This document shows, piece after piece, positions 44,017 to 55,689 of a stretch of DNA of 64,000 bases. The first letter of the stretch is position 1. Every line of letters begins with the position of its first letter. The translations under genes were made by a program, and so were the position numbers. The DNA lies in the NCBI GenBank assembly GCA_025531455.1, contig JAMYHL010000002.1, positions 1,364,001 through 1,428,000 of the forward strand, written 5' to 3'. The notes beneath the pieces were generated by a model, which saw only the letters and a program-made list of their open reading frames with translations, was not told the origin of the DNA and made no database searches. The DNA comes from Apiotrichum sp. Y4204. Taxonomy: Eukaryota; Basidiomycota; Tremellomycetes; Trichosporonales; Trichosporonaceae.

Positions 44017-45341
44017 ATGGTAAGTCGCTGTCACTGCCTGCGCGTCGTCCTCTCTGGACTCGCTCCGAGCGACATCGCCAACTGGGAGACTGTTGTCGTC
44101 GTGAAACAACATGCCGTGGACACGACGACAGCAGCCATCCCAGTTCCGCTGTGTAGTCCTTTGCCACCTTGTCTCCATTGCGCACGCTGACACTCTACCA
44201 GGACAAGATCAAGGAGGTGAGACCTTGCGGCGCGTCGACACGTTTGCATGCACGGGCGCATGCATCACCACGGCCTGCATGCCGACGTCGACCTTTGGGC
44301 TGCACCACAGCCCCGCCCTCAAGACCGCACTGACCACCAGCGCTTCGCCCTTCTCGGCCAGAAGATTGAGGCTGCCGAGGACCGCGCCGAGACCGCTGAG
44401 GGCGAGAACAAGAAGGTGAGTGAGAGACGCATGTGACTACATGTCGTGTATACACGCGCCGCAACGCGTGTTGCGACGTGCACAATTATGCTCCACCGAG
44501 ATCGCGTTGGCACAGCACCACGCCTGATCGCCTGCCTCCTCCACTGCCCGCTGTGATGTCCCTAACACTGCAGCTCAACCAGACCCTTCTGGAGCGCGAC
44601 CAGGAGATCGCTTCGCTCCAGCACAAGCTCTCGCTGGCCGAGGAGGAGCTCGAGAAGGCCGAGGACAAGGTCAAGGAGCTCAAGGGCGCCGCCGAGGAGG
44701 GTGACAACCACCGCACCACAGGCGAGAACCTTCAGCGCAAGGTTCAGCTGCTGGAGGAGGAGCTTGACAAGGCCGAGAAGGACCTCAAGGAGACAACCGA
44801 GAAGCTGCGCCAGGTCGACGTCAAGGCTGAGCACTTCGAGCGCGCCCTCCAGCGCGCCGAGCAGGAGAAGGACGAGTGGGAGCAGAAGTACAACGTGAGT
44901 GATATTGCGCGGGACATGGGATTCAGCTCTAGCAGCTATGGGTACAAAAGTGTCAAGGACGAGGCGTGCGAGCGGAATGGTGGGATGACCGCCACCTCCG
45001 GGCCGTCGTGTGCTGTCTGTTTACACTGCACGCGGAATGTGCAGTGCTCGGTGACGCACGCAAGCTACCTGGAGACGGCCACTGCGATGTGCACTGGGTA
45101 TCTCCAGGGACCCTGGCCATCGTGTCTCGACGCGAACCCACTTTTGGCCTGCTCTCAGCACTGGACCTGCGCCCTCCTTGATTGCTTTCGCGCTCCACAT
45201 TTCCCCTTGATCGCCGTTACTAACACCCCCACAGGAGGCCGTCGAGAAGTACCAGGCTTCGAAGCGCGAACTCGACGAGGTTGTTGCCCAGATGGAGAGC
45301 TTGGTAAGTTGCATGAATAGGACCGGAACTGACAGCAGTAA
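44017..45341 (+). CDS. TPM1: tropomyosin
   Basis: Actin-filament coiled-coil protein that stabilises cables and the contractile ring. Coding exons are 44017-44019 (only ATG), 44202-44216 (DKIKE), 44341-44415, 44574-44894, 45235-45303 and 45339-45341 (only TAA). All junctions are phase 0, giving 161 residues, the size of several yeast tropomyosins. The sequence is an unbroken heptad repeat (for example LNQTLLERDQEIASLQHKL, AEEELEKAEDKVKELKG) with DKIKE at the N-terminus and ending MESL. The last intron, of 35 nt with ACTGAC five bases before AGCAG, puts TAA directly after the junction. A longer alternative ending at 45397 would add 11 non-heptad residues and is less likely. Confidence 0.88.
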
Positions 45342-48300
45342 TCTACCTCAATCCTTTCCAGAAACTAGCAGTATCCATCATAGTACCCCAGTGCTAGTCG
45401 CGCGCGGCAAGTAGGCTGGTCGTCGTCTGGAGCTAGCCAGGGGATGGCCAGAGGCATGAATGTTATGGCTGAAGACCTTGCCTGCGTGGTGGCGAGGGCG
45501 TGGACGACTGCGATGGTACCTCTGACGCGACGATCAAGGTGGCGAGCGTTCCGGCGACCGTGCTGTGTCGCACTGACCAACACTGATCAAGGCGCACGTG
45601 AGGTCGTGTCTTTACAGTGACCGCTCCACTTGTACGAGCGCGACTGGACATTGAAGGGAAGAACCTGGGTTCACTCCCAGACGATAAATGCTGCGGGGCG
45701 CAGGCCCCACCGACGCGCTAGACGGAGAGTGAAGCCGGGGATTGTGTCCTCTGGCAGACGGCGCAGGGAGAACTACCGCAAACTGCATCGGCGTGAGTGG
45801 CTCCCAGGATCCATAGGGAGACATTGACTGCACAAACATTATTGAGGGGAGGCGAGCGATGGCTATGGGCAGAGGACTCGAGCACGCTGTGCTAGGCCAC
45901 ATGTCCAAGGGACAAGCGCACGCGAACCCACCAATTGTTTTCTTGTTCAACTTCCATGATTTGCCTTGATCCTTGCAGATCAGTGGAGTGCAATACTTTT
46001 ATGGTAGTCCAGGCTGTCCGGGTAGACCGGCCTGTACTGACTCACATAGCCTTGTCTCACCACCACACTTCCTTCCACCGACGCTACCACCCCGAGCGCC
46101 GGACGCTAGTTTGATCGACCAGGCCAAAGCGGCGAAACACCTGGTTCCGATTGTGTTCCGCCTTGGAATTGGTCGACATCAGCACCAACGTTAGTGCTCT
46201 TTAGGATGCAGGTTACAGTTCGCCTCCTCCAAGTTGTCAGGATACGAGGCCAGGCTAGCCAGATTATCTATATTTTCTCAATGGCTGATCTCTCGCCATC
46301 TGATCATCGAAACCCACCCGCCTCTGACTCTCTCGCAATCGAGTCTATCAGGGTGCCGCGATTTGGGACGCACTGGCGGCCGAAATGGGGTGGGATAGTA
46401 ACAAGGCACACCCGCCAGGTTGCTCGAAGCATGTTCGAAGTGGACGCATCGCTGGTACGGCGATTGTGCCTGTTGATAGGGCGTTTGGGGCTGGCAATCG
46501 TGAAACTTTCGGGTTGGTTCGTGCTTGCGAAGCGAAATCGAGGACAAGTCGCATCTCATGGTGGTCATGGTTGCTGTGGCGGACAATGGTCCCCGTAATG
46601 TTCGCGCGACCATGCCAAAGGTTGAACCATACTCCACTCCCAAAGACTAGGTGCTCCGTGAACGTGTGCAGCTGCACAGATGCCTGTTAGAGACAGGCTA
46701 CCGGCAGCTCATAGTAATGTGATCGAGCAGTATCAATTGAGCACAACTGCGCGTCGCCCGCTAACCTTCAGCCCCGACCAAACCTTACGGCGCAGCACGT
46801 CGTGATCGGAAAGGGTGTTGTTTATCTCATGGCTGTGGGCTGGCGGTGCTGCATCCGCCATCCGTGATAAACATCCGTGTCTCGCGAGTCGAGGCCTCGT
46901 GAGCCAAGAAACCCATCTTGTCGCGGGGACAGGAATAGAAACAGGAATAGAAACGGGGCCAGCACATCCCTCCGTGTCCAGCCATCGCATCGCCGAAAGA
47001 TTCGACGGAGAACACCGCACTGACGGTTCGGTGAGGATTGCCGTGTGACAGAGTGTGTGTGCGTTTGGGCAGGATCTATGTACCCATCCCGCGTGCCTGT
47101 GCCTTGAGAGAGTCAAGAGGTGCGTCGCCATCCCAGCCATCCATGGTGAGCCAGAGCCAGTCCACGACGCGACAAGTCACGAGCTCGGTATGATCATGTG
47201 TGAGTCATGAGCCCGTCAAAGTCGCCGGAGTGCCTCTCGTGGTCGTGTCAAGGCAGGCGGATCGCGGACGCAACAGTACACGACGTCCGAAAACGGCCAT
47301 GTCGCCGGATTAGTATGCTTCGGCGACGTGTGCCGCTCCAAGGCGAGTGAGATTTCAATGTCAGGCTTACAAACCAGCGTAGTGAAGTGCTTATCTAGCG
47401 ATCTAGTAGTGTCCCGGGCCCGCCGGGCTCCGAGCGCAGCCAAGATCGCGAGACTTGGCATGGGGCATAGCTCCAAGCTACGCGCTGCGCGCCGTGTACT
47501 GCGGACCGCGGAGGATTCTCGCCTGTTCTCCGCCCTTCTGCACACCGCCGAGCGGCCCGCTCCACTGCCCCGGCTGTCCCGGTTGGGGAGGCTTAGAAAT
47601 TAGAAACGCTTAAGCTCTAGTTGCGCAGCCTTTTTCGCGATAAGCACACCCCGCCGGCCGGTGCCAGTGCAGCTTCTCGGAAGATTGACGCGGCCCTGCC
47701 CAGCCTCTGTTGTCCCTTGTGTCCCTCCTGTCCCTGCCCCTGCCCAGCCGCGACGCCGCGAAGAGAAGACGAAAAGTCTGCGCAAACTGCGTTGTTCCAG
47801 ACACCTTTTGCCCCCCCGGCTGTCTCCTGGCTATCTCCCGACCTCTCTCTCGGCCTCGGTCTCGGCCCCTGCCCTGCCCCTCCCCCGCAGACCGGGATAA
47901 CGTCATCCCCTAAAAAGTCAATACGCAACAGCCTTAAACCTCACGACCCCCGCGCCTGCAGATCTCATCATTGCCGCACGCTGCGGTGCTGCGATGCTGC
48001 GATGCCTGCACAGTGCCAAGTCGTCCCCAGGTCCGGTTGGTCGGCGGTCATCTGCCGCTCCAGGCCTTCGGCGGCTTGGCGTCCACTAAACCATTACCAC
48101 ACTGGTCTCACGGTGAGCAGCAGAGCAGCCGGTGGATGCGAGACTCGCAGAGATGGCCCTCGCGCAGATACAGTAGATGGGAATGCCTTGGTTGTGTATA
48201 TATATCAACGCTCGCGGCGACGAGTTCTTCCCCAAGGACTATCCCAACTCATATCTATAAGTGAACGCACTGTCCGTCGCTCAGCGTCTTATCGACTACA

Positions 48301-48344
48301 ACGCCTGTCACGCAACACATCACATAGCAACCACACTGCACACC
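45342..48344. other. 3-kb gene-poor region
   Basis: No gene supported. Open frames up to 278 codons (47621-48457, plus) are compositionally biased and run into a better-supported gene in another frame. The last 300 bases are the promoter and leader of the next gene. Confidence 0.4.
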
Positions 48345-48628
48345 ATGGCCAAGACCCAGCACTACGTGCCCATCGACACCGAGCCCATCGTGTCGCGCGT
48401 TGCGCCCGACATCAACCCACTCAACGGCGGCATTGTCGACGACTCGCAGGCCGGTGAGTGACACTGTGCTTCTTAGTAATGGGACAGCCACTGACATCCT
48501 CAGCCCAGACCTCCCCCGGCTCGAGCTCTAGCTCCGTCTCATACTCCTACTCGTCCTCGCCTCCGCCGGGGTCGCCGAAGAAGGGCTTCTTCCGCAACTT
48601 TATCCGCCGCAAGTCTGGCGACGCATAA
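48345..48628 (+). CDS. 77-residue orphan protein with Ser-rich middle and basic tail
   Basis: Two exons (48345-48453 and 48504-48628) joined by a GTGAGT...CAG intron of 50 nt encode 77 residues. The ATG sits in CACCATGG, a strong context. The N-terminal half (MAKTQHYVPIDTEPIVSRVA onward) is polar. The middle is a Ser/Tyr-rich run, then PPPGSPKKGFFRNFIRRKSG, a short amphipathic basic segment that could bind membrane or nucleic acid. There is no signal peptide or membrane helix. I recognise no family. Codon use and the splice-consistent frame support a real gene. Confidence 0.55.
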
Positions 48629-49094
48629 AGGAGGGTAGAGAGGGGCCGAGAGGTCAGAAGGAAAATAGAAAGGCGCAGAGAAGGAACAATTCTCCGGCTG
48701 GAGTCATCGGAGGCAGACCAACCCTCCCCCATTGTACTGGGCATACTGCTCTTGTTGTGTAGACATGTCACATTTATGAACCCCATAATACTACGTCTCC
48801 TAGGATTAAACTCGGACACCGGCGAGCAAGCACCAACAACCAACAACTGGACCAGCCGAGAAATATTAGGAGCAAGGGAAATTGCGAGAGCAAGAGAGGA
48901 TGGTGAAAGATGTTTGAGAGAACGGAGAAAAACCTTAAATAACCGCGCCAAGGTGGGCGGACCTTATCGCTATCGGCACTTCTTGGCAGGAAGACGTTGG
49001 CGCGGCATTCGTCACAGACTGTGCTGAGACCGGTGGAGCAATCGTACCCCCAGTCCTAACTTCTTGGCAACGGTCTTGGCCTTGATGGAACTGT
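48629..49094. other. convergent 3' region
   Basis: 3' flanks of the orphan gene and the DUF6534 gene. Nothing else seen. Confidence 0.4.
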
Positions 49095-51028
49095 TTAGGC
49101 GGCATGTTCAACCGTCACAACAACGCCAGACTCATTCGGCGGTGGGGTGGTTGGGGTAGGCGTGCGCCGAGTCTGTTTGTTGTACGTCGAGCTGCCCAGG
49201 CTGTCAAACTGACCAGCTGTGGTAACAGTGCCCTCGCGGTCCGTCTTCTCGTCGTCGTCCCATTCCTCAATACCGTCGTCGATGGGCTCGAGAGCCTGGT
49301 CGCCGAGGCCACGGAACCGGTTAACGCCAGGGATCGGGCGATCCATGCGCTGAAAGTTAAGTGTGGAACATTCGAGCTAGCCAAGAAACTCTTGGGCAAG
49401 ACAACTTAATTCTGGACCAACCACTCACCGTCTCGTACGTCTCCGTTTCGACATCGACCATGATTGCGGCGGTCCGACGCTCACCGAGCTGCATAGTGCC
49501 AGTCTGTGACAGTTCAGCGGCAGCCAGGCTTAACAAGTTGGATAAACTCACATTGGTGTTCATCGTCATTGACTGTCCCTTCTTCCAGTTGATGCGCGAG
49601 TTGAGCGAGTACAGAAGACCAATCGTGTATATGTTGGGTTGGATTCCGGTGAACGTGCTCGCGAGGAAGTTGGTGGGGTCGCTAGCTAAATCATGAGTGT
49701 CAAGGTACCGCAAGGGGAGCCTCACCAAAGATGATCAGCCAAGTCGTGGCAATCGTCAATGGCGGCACCTGCGCCTCGAGGGTCATACGGATGAGGCGGC
49801 CGATGACCTTGTATTGTGAGCAGAGAGAGCCTTAAGAAACTCACCCGATCCGTGTGGGCCCAGCCCGTCCGTGAATTCCAGAGACCGTACAGAATGGAGA
49901 CCGTGATGATCAAGTCCGCCGTCATTGCGGCCGAGAGCCATCTACAGTAGAGTTAGTTTGACTGCCTACTTATTACCCTTCCAGGTTGCAAAAAATGCCT
50001 GCCTTCTCGGTACCCACAGAAGCTCAGCTGGCCTGTTAGCAAATATAGTCACAAAACCTACGGATGGTCACCGACTTGGCCCACAGTTGGTTTGGTGCCT
50101 TGTAGAAGATGATTGACACGGCAAGAATGGATCCCATCCTGGCGTTAGATGCGAGCTCCTAAAGATATTCAATACCCACTCGGTAAGGATGAGCAGCTGT
50201 GAGTGTAAGCGGGCCGAGAAGAGCTATGACCCACAGCTAGAGTGACCAAAATAAACCAGTTGCGGCCGGTGAGGCGGAATGCGCGATAGCTGAAGAATCC
50301 CTGTGCGGTGACTGTCGGGACGACTGATGATCAGTGTGGATGACAACAGGGACTGGAGAGGCAGAGTACTAGCCGCTGAGGATGATCTGCCACTAGAGGT
50401 CCCCACCGCTCCGCAGAAAGGCGCTTCACTTACGGTCAAGCAACGGAAACCACCCTCTATGCGGTGAGCGACTCGTCGACAGGGGGTGAACGCGCAATTT
50501 GCGTCGCCCGCAAACTTACGATTTGTCCGTCTCCAAGAACGGTTTGTATTTGCCCCAATTGTTGATCATCTGGAGTGGTGAGAATGGTATGGTAAGATGG
50601 AATTATCGGCGGACGTACGACGAAGTGCATGTAGAAGAGGGTGTAGCCTGGAGTGAGCCCACATGTTAAAACGAGGACGTACCGGCCATAACAATGAGCC
50701 CGGAGCTGGCCAGCACGACCGCCCCCTTGGTCCACCATGGGTCGTCCGCCGCGTGAGTGGAGTACCGCATCACCATCATTGTGATGAGGCCCCTGGGGGT
50801 AAGTGCGGCGACGCACGAGGACGTACAGAAAGAACAACATGATGACCAGTTGTGCGTACAGCGCATTGAGGGAGAAGTACTGCAATAAGCACTGAAGTCC
50901 CGTCTGAGTCAAGTCATGAAACTCACCAGATTCCCATGGAAGAACTCCTTAGACTGCTCCTCCGTCAGCGGGCCCGTGGGCAAAGTGTCGACGGCGCGGG
51001 CCACGAGCGTGGCAGATGGGAGTATCAT
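49095..51028 (-). CDS. DUF6534 seven-helix membrane protein
   Basis: A multi-exon membrane protein beginning MILPSATLVARAVDTLPTG. Successive short exons encode hydrophobic helices: LYAQLVIMLFFLYVLV, TKGAVVLASSGLIVMAG, TPGYTLFYMHFVV, VTAQGFFSYRAFRLTGRNW and others. They lead to the family signature AADLIITVSILYGLWNSRTG with HTDRV and VPPLTIATTWLIIF, typical of basidiomycete DUF6534 proteins. A final helix near NIYTIGLLYSLNSR is followed by a polar cytosolic tail with an acidic patch (IEEWDDDEKTDRE) ending VEHAA. Function is unknown; the topology is receptor-like. Exon edges between 49700 and 50700 are approximate. Confidence 0.75.
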
Positions 51029-52589
51029 ATCGGGGCAGGTTGTACGACGGAAGGAGATGGGGGGGACAAGGTGAGCCTTGGGAAGTCAACGCAGACACAG
51101 ATAGCGAGAGAGTGAGGAAGATTAAGTGAGCTTGGTAAGGAGAGACGAAGAGAAGTGGCGAGAAGTGAGTGAGCAACCGGGGGGCTTAAGAATAAGAGCT
51201 CCTGTCCATGAGGGCGGTTGCGGCGATTACGACACAGTGGCAGTACCACAGAAACGGACGTGTAGGGCACCATCTCTGCGCCCGTCGAGGGGCACGAGGC
51301 CCAGAATAGTGTGAGCTGTGAGAGCACAAGAGGGCAATGCCTGTGAGTTTAAGACTACCCGCTATAGAAATAGATGGGAGGTGGCGACATGAAAGGCGGG
51401 GCGTGTGTAGCAGCAAGAATCGAGTGATAATCCCTCGAAACGAGGAACTCTCCATTCACGTCCTGGCATTCAACGCTGGCCAGCGGAACGGCCAAGCAGC
51501 TCCAGGGGTACGCAACGCACACAACGCCAATCATACACAGACCTTTCACTCACACAGGGCTCGAGCCAGAAAGAACAAGGCCGCAGTCTGCCAAAGGATC
51601 AAAGGCCGGAAAAGACCACAGGCGAGCGTCAGCATCCGGGCGTCAGACATGAGGGGTCAGTCAGTTCCGTTTTGTGTAATTTGTGTGCTACCATCATCAA
51701 TTGCTGTCCTCACTGTCACTCAGACGATCCAGGCGGAGAAAGAAAGGAACAAGAGAAAAATCGCGAGACCTGGACCGCCACAATCGTCGTCGCCGTTACA
51801 ATGCGCATGGATAACCGGAGATCTGTGAATCTTACGGCTCTGCAGGCCACAGGTACATTGTAGGTTGACATCTGGCAGAGATACTTTGGGCCACTGTTGC
51901 GCCGATCATTGCACACCTGCGCCCAGAAGCACGACAGCCACTCCACGATCGTCGTCTGTTACCTTGCTACCAGATGGCTGGTGCGCTTATCGCGCCCACC
52001 GACAATCGCTTTACAATCTTCAACGATTCCCACAGATCGTTAAGTCGAGGTATTCGAGATCGTGGTTCCATGCCACACTAGAAATGGATCCAAGTCGCAC
52101 TGACTGCGTGAGGTCAGGAGAAGAGTCCCGTGGCGGATCCAGAGAGTCCAGACGACCCAGACGATCCAGACGATTGCGACGATCACGACACGCTCGTGGA
52201 ATGAAGTGATTCAAGGGGCGCAACTATTCTGACCCGAGACTGTGACTCGTGCCCGTTCCCTCACAAGATCACAAGCAACTGTGCAGCCCTCCTTTGGTCA
52301 CAGAACAAGTGGATCTTTCTTTTCACAAGCCTGTGCACTTCCCATGATTTGTCTGGCCGCACTGTCTCAATCGACACAGGCCCGTCGTTAGTAAAGTCAA
52401 CAGACGGGGTGTCCCGTTGACCACGAATGCAGGTAAGTAATCTGACGGTCTTCCCCTCATTTGAGCCTGTAAGTGGGTCCCAGAAATCGAAAACACGATC
52501 CCCCGAGAACATTCAGCATCGGCCAAGACAACACACACAAACACACACAACTAAATATTATCGTCCATGCTCTCACATCCACGTCCCCT
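51029..52589. other. intergenic region, 1.5 kb
   Basis: Promoter of the DUF6534 gene and 3' flank of LCB3. An open frame at 51337-51828 has no domain. A short tandem of CCAGACGA-like units lies at 52141-52180. Confidence 0.4.
52141..52180 (+). repeat. short degenerate tandem of CCAGACGA
   Basis: Several imperfect head-to-tail units (GTCCAGACGA, CCCAGACGA, TCCAGACGA, TTGCGACGA) in non-coding DNA. Probably a minisatellite seed; no function apparent. Confidence 0.5.
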
Positions 52590-54667
52590 CTACCATATTC
52601 CCAGGTGGCGCTCGACGCTCGGGAACGAGAGGGACACCAGCGTCGACGCAATGATGCCGATGCCCACATACACGATAAACTTCGTGAGCACTGAATTGTC
52701 AGGATTTGGGCCAAACGTCTTACATACCTTCGGCATCGTAATGCTGTTCGCCCTTCTTGCGCAGCGGGCGGTTGCTGTTTGATTGCACGGGGTCAATGGA
52801 CGGGGAGCGCGGGCGGACTTTTGTCTTAGGTGCACGCATGCGCAGGCCATCATCGTCAGTGCCGTTGGATGGAGAGGGAGTGCGTGACCGGCTGCCGTTC
52901 TGCTCCGATACTGGGATGACAGGCAGCTGACCGAACGAGGGCGAGGTGTGGAGAGCCAGGTCGGCCGTGGAGTATTTCCTTATCAGTCAGCTAAAAGGAG
53001 CATTGCGATACTCACGTTGCCGGAGTGTAGAACTTGCGCGTGGGCAGGGGAAGAACCTTGGAGCTAAGGCGGAAGAGCGGGGGGAGGACGCGGAGGAGAG
53101 TCTTCTTAGCGATGAGTCGCCACACAACAATGCATGTTATGCCTGGATGTGTAAGCACCCTGTTTGACAGTGTGGCTTGAAAACTTACCAATGACGGCGC
53201 GGACGACAAACTTGACAACACCCCAGAACGGTCCGTACATCCACATGCTGGGCATCATTTCGACGGGGTTGCGCACTCGGTTGAGGTGCCCGAGGACAAT
53301 GCCCAGCATGACCGCCACAATTGCGATGGCGTCCTCAAAGCACGGGCAGTCATCGGGCGTCTCGGGGTGGTAGTGGATCAACGAGAGTGCGAGAGGCACC
53401 GTGAACGCCGCGACTGCAAGTCAGTCAAGTCCCCCGCATGTTCATCGTATGCTTACCCCAAAGAGAGCCGGTCTCGACCCAACGCTCGACTGTGGGACCG
53501 ACCATCTCCCATAGCATCCAACAGAAGGTGCCCAGCAGGGTACCGCCGATGATATCAACTGGGCGGTCAGCAATCTATCCGTTGAAGCCACTTACTCATT
53601 GAGTGCATACCAGTGTAGACGCGTCCGCCGGCAACGGTCGCAAAGTACAGGAATAGAACTGAGCATGCGTTAGCTCCACAGTGGTGTGGGAACGTAAATC
53701 ATGTCATGTTCATGTCATTTTAATGTCCGCGACATGCCATGTCATCATGGAGCCTTACCAGTGAATCCGGCGAGAACCGTGGGGATGCCGACAATGTTTC
53801 GCTCCTCCCAGAGCCATCCACCGGCGAAGAGCGCAATACTGATCGAGTTTGTCGAGTGCGATGACGGGAAGCCATACTCGCGGTGGTGCGTACTGATCGC
53901 TGAAAATTAGCACAGTGCAACAAAATGGGCAACGATAACGAGGGGGTAGCGGGAAGGACTGCTTTTACGGAAACAGACAATGCAGACGATGTGGAGCGCG
54001 AGCCTCAGCGTCAGATACTCACATAGACGTGTGACGGGCGGGCTGAACGGACGCGGCGCGCACGCAAGGTCCTTGGCCACACAGGAAAGGTAGATACCCA
54101 ATCCCACCACGTAGGTTAGCCTGGCATGTCAGCTTGGTCACATGAAACCAGCGATAAGCGGCACGCACCCGCGAGCCCGGTCGGGATAGCCCATCCAGAA
54201 CAGCAACGGCAGGAAGGCCGTGAAGAACGTATGTGCTGGATTGTCAGTCTTACTTTGCACATTGCTTTATCGTCGACTTAGCACTCACTTCCCAGCACAG
54301 CACTCCAAAAGAAGTATCTATCGCGGGCCGGGGTGCGCACGCGCTTCTGGATTCGCGCAATGTGCTCGCTCTCGGTACTGAGCGCAGCCACGATAGAGCG
54401 CCGGATCCTGTCCCGCCACGGCGCGAGTGTCGCAGCGTACACGGCGTCGGGCTGGCAGCCCGCGTTGATGTTGGCCTCTGTCGGTGCGGCGACGTTCGTG
54501 TTCACCTTGGCCAGGGTAGAACGGGGCTTGGCATTTTCACCAGCACCGTTGTGTCCGTTGACGCCGAGGCCGTTGACGCCATTATGTCCGTTGTGGTGGC
54601 CGTTGTGACCGTTCACGCCGTTCGCGCCGTTTGCAAGCATGGTGGGTGGTGCCGTCGTCGTCACCAT
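52590..54667 (-). CDS. LCB3: sphingoid base-phosphate phosphatase (PAP2 superfamily)
   Basis: Endoplasmic-reticulum enzyme that dephosphorylates dihydrosphingosine/phytosphingosine 1-phosphate. The three PAP2 motifs are complete: KDLACAPRP (K-x6-RP), PSSHS in YGFPSSHSTNS, and GRVYTGMHSMIDIIGG (R-x5-H-x3-D) with the catalytic histidine. They are spaced by membrane helices, including HTFFTAFLPLLFWMGYPD and VPLALSLIHYH. The C-terminal half has further helices, a polar stretch ending near KGEQHYDAEGM, and a last hydrophobic segment ending HLGIW. The N-terminal 40 residues are a low-complexity Asn-Gly-His run. Two ATGs are possible: 54667 (MVTTTAPPTML) or nine codons on, which has the better context (CACCATGC). 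Confidence 0.9.
54545..54640 (-). repeat. Asn-Gly low-complexity repeat in LCB3 N-terminus
   Basis: Degenerate units of AACGGC/GTCAACGGC and CACAACGG on the minus strand encode alternating Asn-Gly with Val, His and Leu. The array is in frame and likely to vary in length between strains. Confidence 0.6.
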
Positions 54668-55689
54668 CGAGTGGGGTGTTGATGGTGTGTAAAAAGTACG
54701 GTGACAAGATTCACGACGAAGAGGTGGCATCACAACAGGTGCAAGCAGGCGGTTTCTGGCACTCTGGCACAATGGCAGGCCCGATCGCTGTCGGCTTGAG
54801 TGCTGCTGTGGAATCTGAGCATCGGGCGGCGCGCGGTGACAAGGCGCGGACCGGCAGAGTGAGGGGCCGAGGCAGACGGCGAAGCGCTAGGCGCGAGGCG
54901 CGAGGCAGCCGCAAGGCCGCAAGAAAACTAGCACCTGTGCACGAGGTATCTGCCTGGTTGCCCGGCTTCCCCTGCGGCCTGATTTCCCTCCCACCCCGGC
55001 CATCCATCTGCAACATCCGGCCTTGGCGGTCTGGGTGGTCTAGCGGAAGAGCAGAGCGAGGGGTATAATTTTTCGGTGGAATCAACCCGATCCCACAGTC
55101 CTGCCCATCTGACGCCAGGGGGAACGCTAGAACAACAAGAGTAGGCCGATCGGCGGCCGGACACCGAGCCTGCATAGCGTGTATACCACAGAGCACCAGA
55201 GCACAGGCGCAGGGCGCAGGGCCTCCAGAGATTTTTAGACATACACAGTGCGGCTCCGACGGCCATTCAGGCACATGCGCCTGCGCCAAAATGGGGGGTA
55301 AAGATGCGCCCTGTGCTGCTATGCAACCAAACCATACCGACATCTCGTGATCTCGTGACCTCCTACCGCGGACGTTTGACCGCGCCCAAAAGGCCACCGG
55401 CCACACGCGCAGAAGCCACACGCGCACGGATGCGCACAGGCCACAGAGGGCACTAGCCCACAATGCATCGCCGTCATATTCATGGCTGGTTCCAAACGCG
55501 CTCAACGGCACTTATTTGTCCAAAGATGAAACGCTCCGAACCACCCCAGCTAGCTAGGCCGATCTCCCCAGGATCTCCTCTCCCCACAGTTATCGCGGCG
55601 ACTTTGCTCGATCCGGAACCATGCAACACATCTTCATTAAAAAAGCTTTACCTGTGTACAAGCAACAGCTATCGAACCGCGAACGGGTT
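54668..55689. other. intergenic region and LCB3 promoter
   Basis: No gene supported. GC-rich, with repeated GCGCAGGGC and GCCACACGCGC motifs at about 55200-55440. Confidence 0.4.

Noticed and set aside
45362..45397. Alternative tropomyosin last exon adding 11 residues
   Set aside because: The added residues break the heptad pattern. The 35-nt intron to 45338 fits the local short-intron style and gives the standard 161 residues.
45665..45690. B-box-like hairpin CTGGGTTCACTCCCAG
   Set aside because: Lacks the invariant A58, and no A-box or acceptor stem is found around it.
47621..48457. 278-codon plus-strand open frame
   Set aside because: Biased composition; its end overlaps, in another frame, the better-supported 77-residue gene with a proper splice junction.
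55015..55070. A-box-like sequence TGGTCTAGCGG
   Set aside because: No T-arm or matching acceptor follows within tRNA distance.
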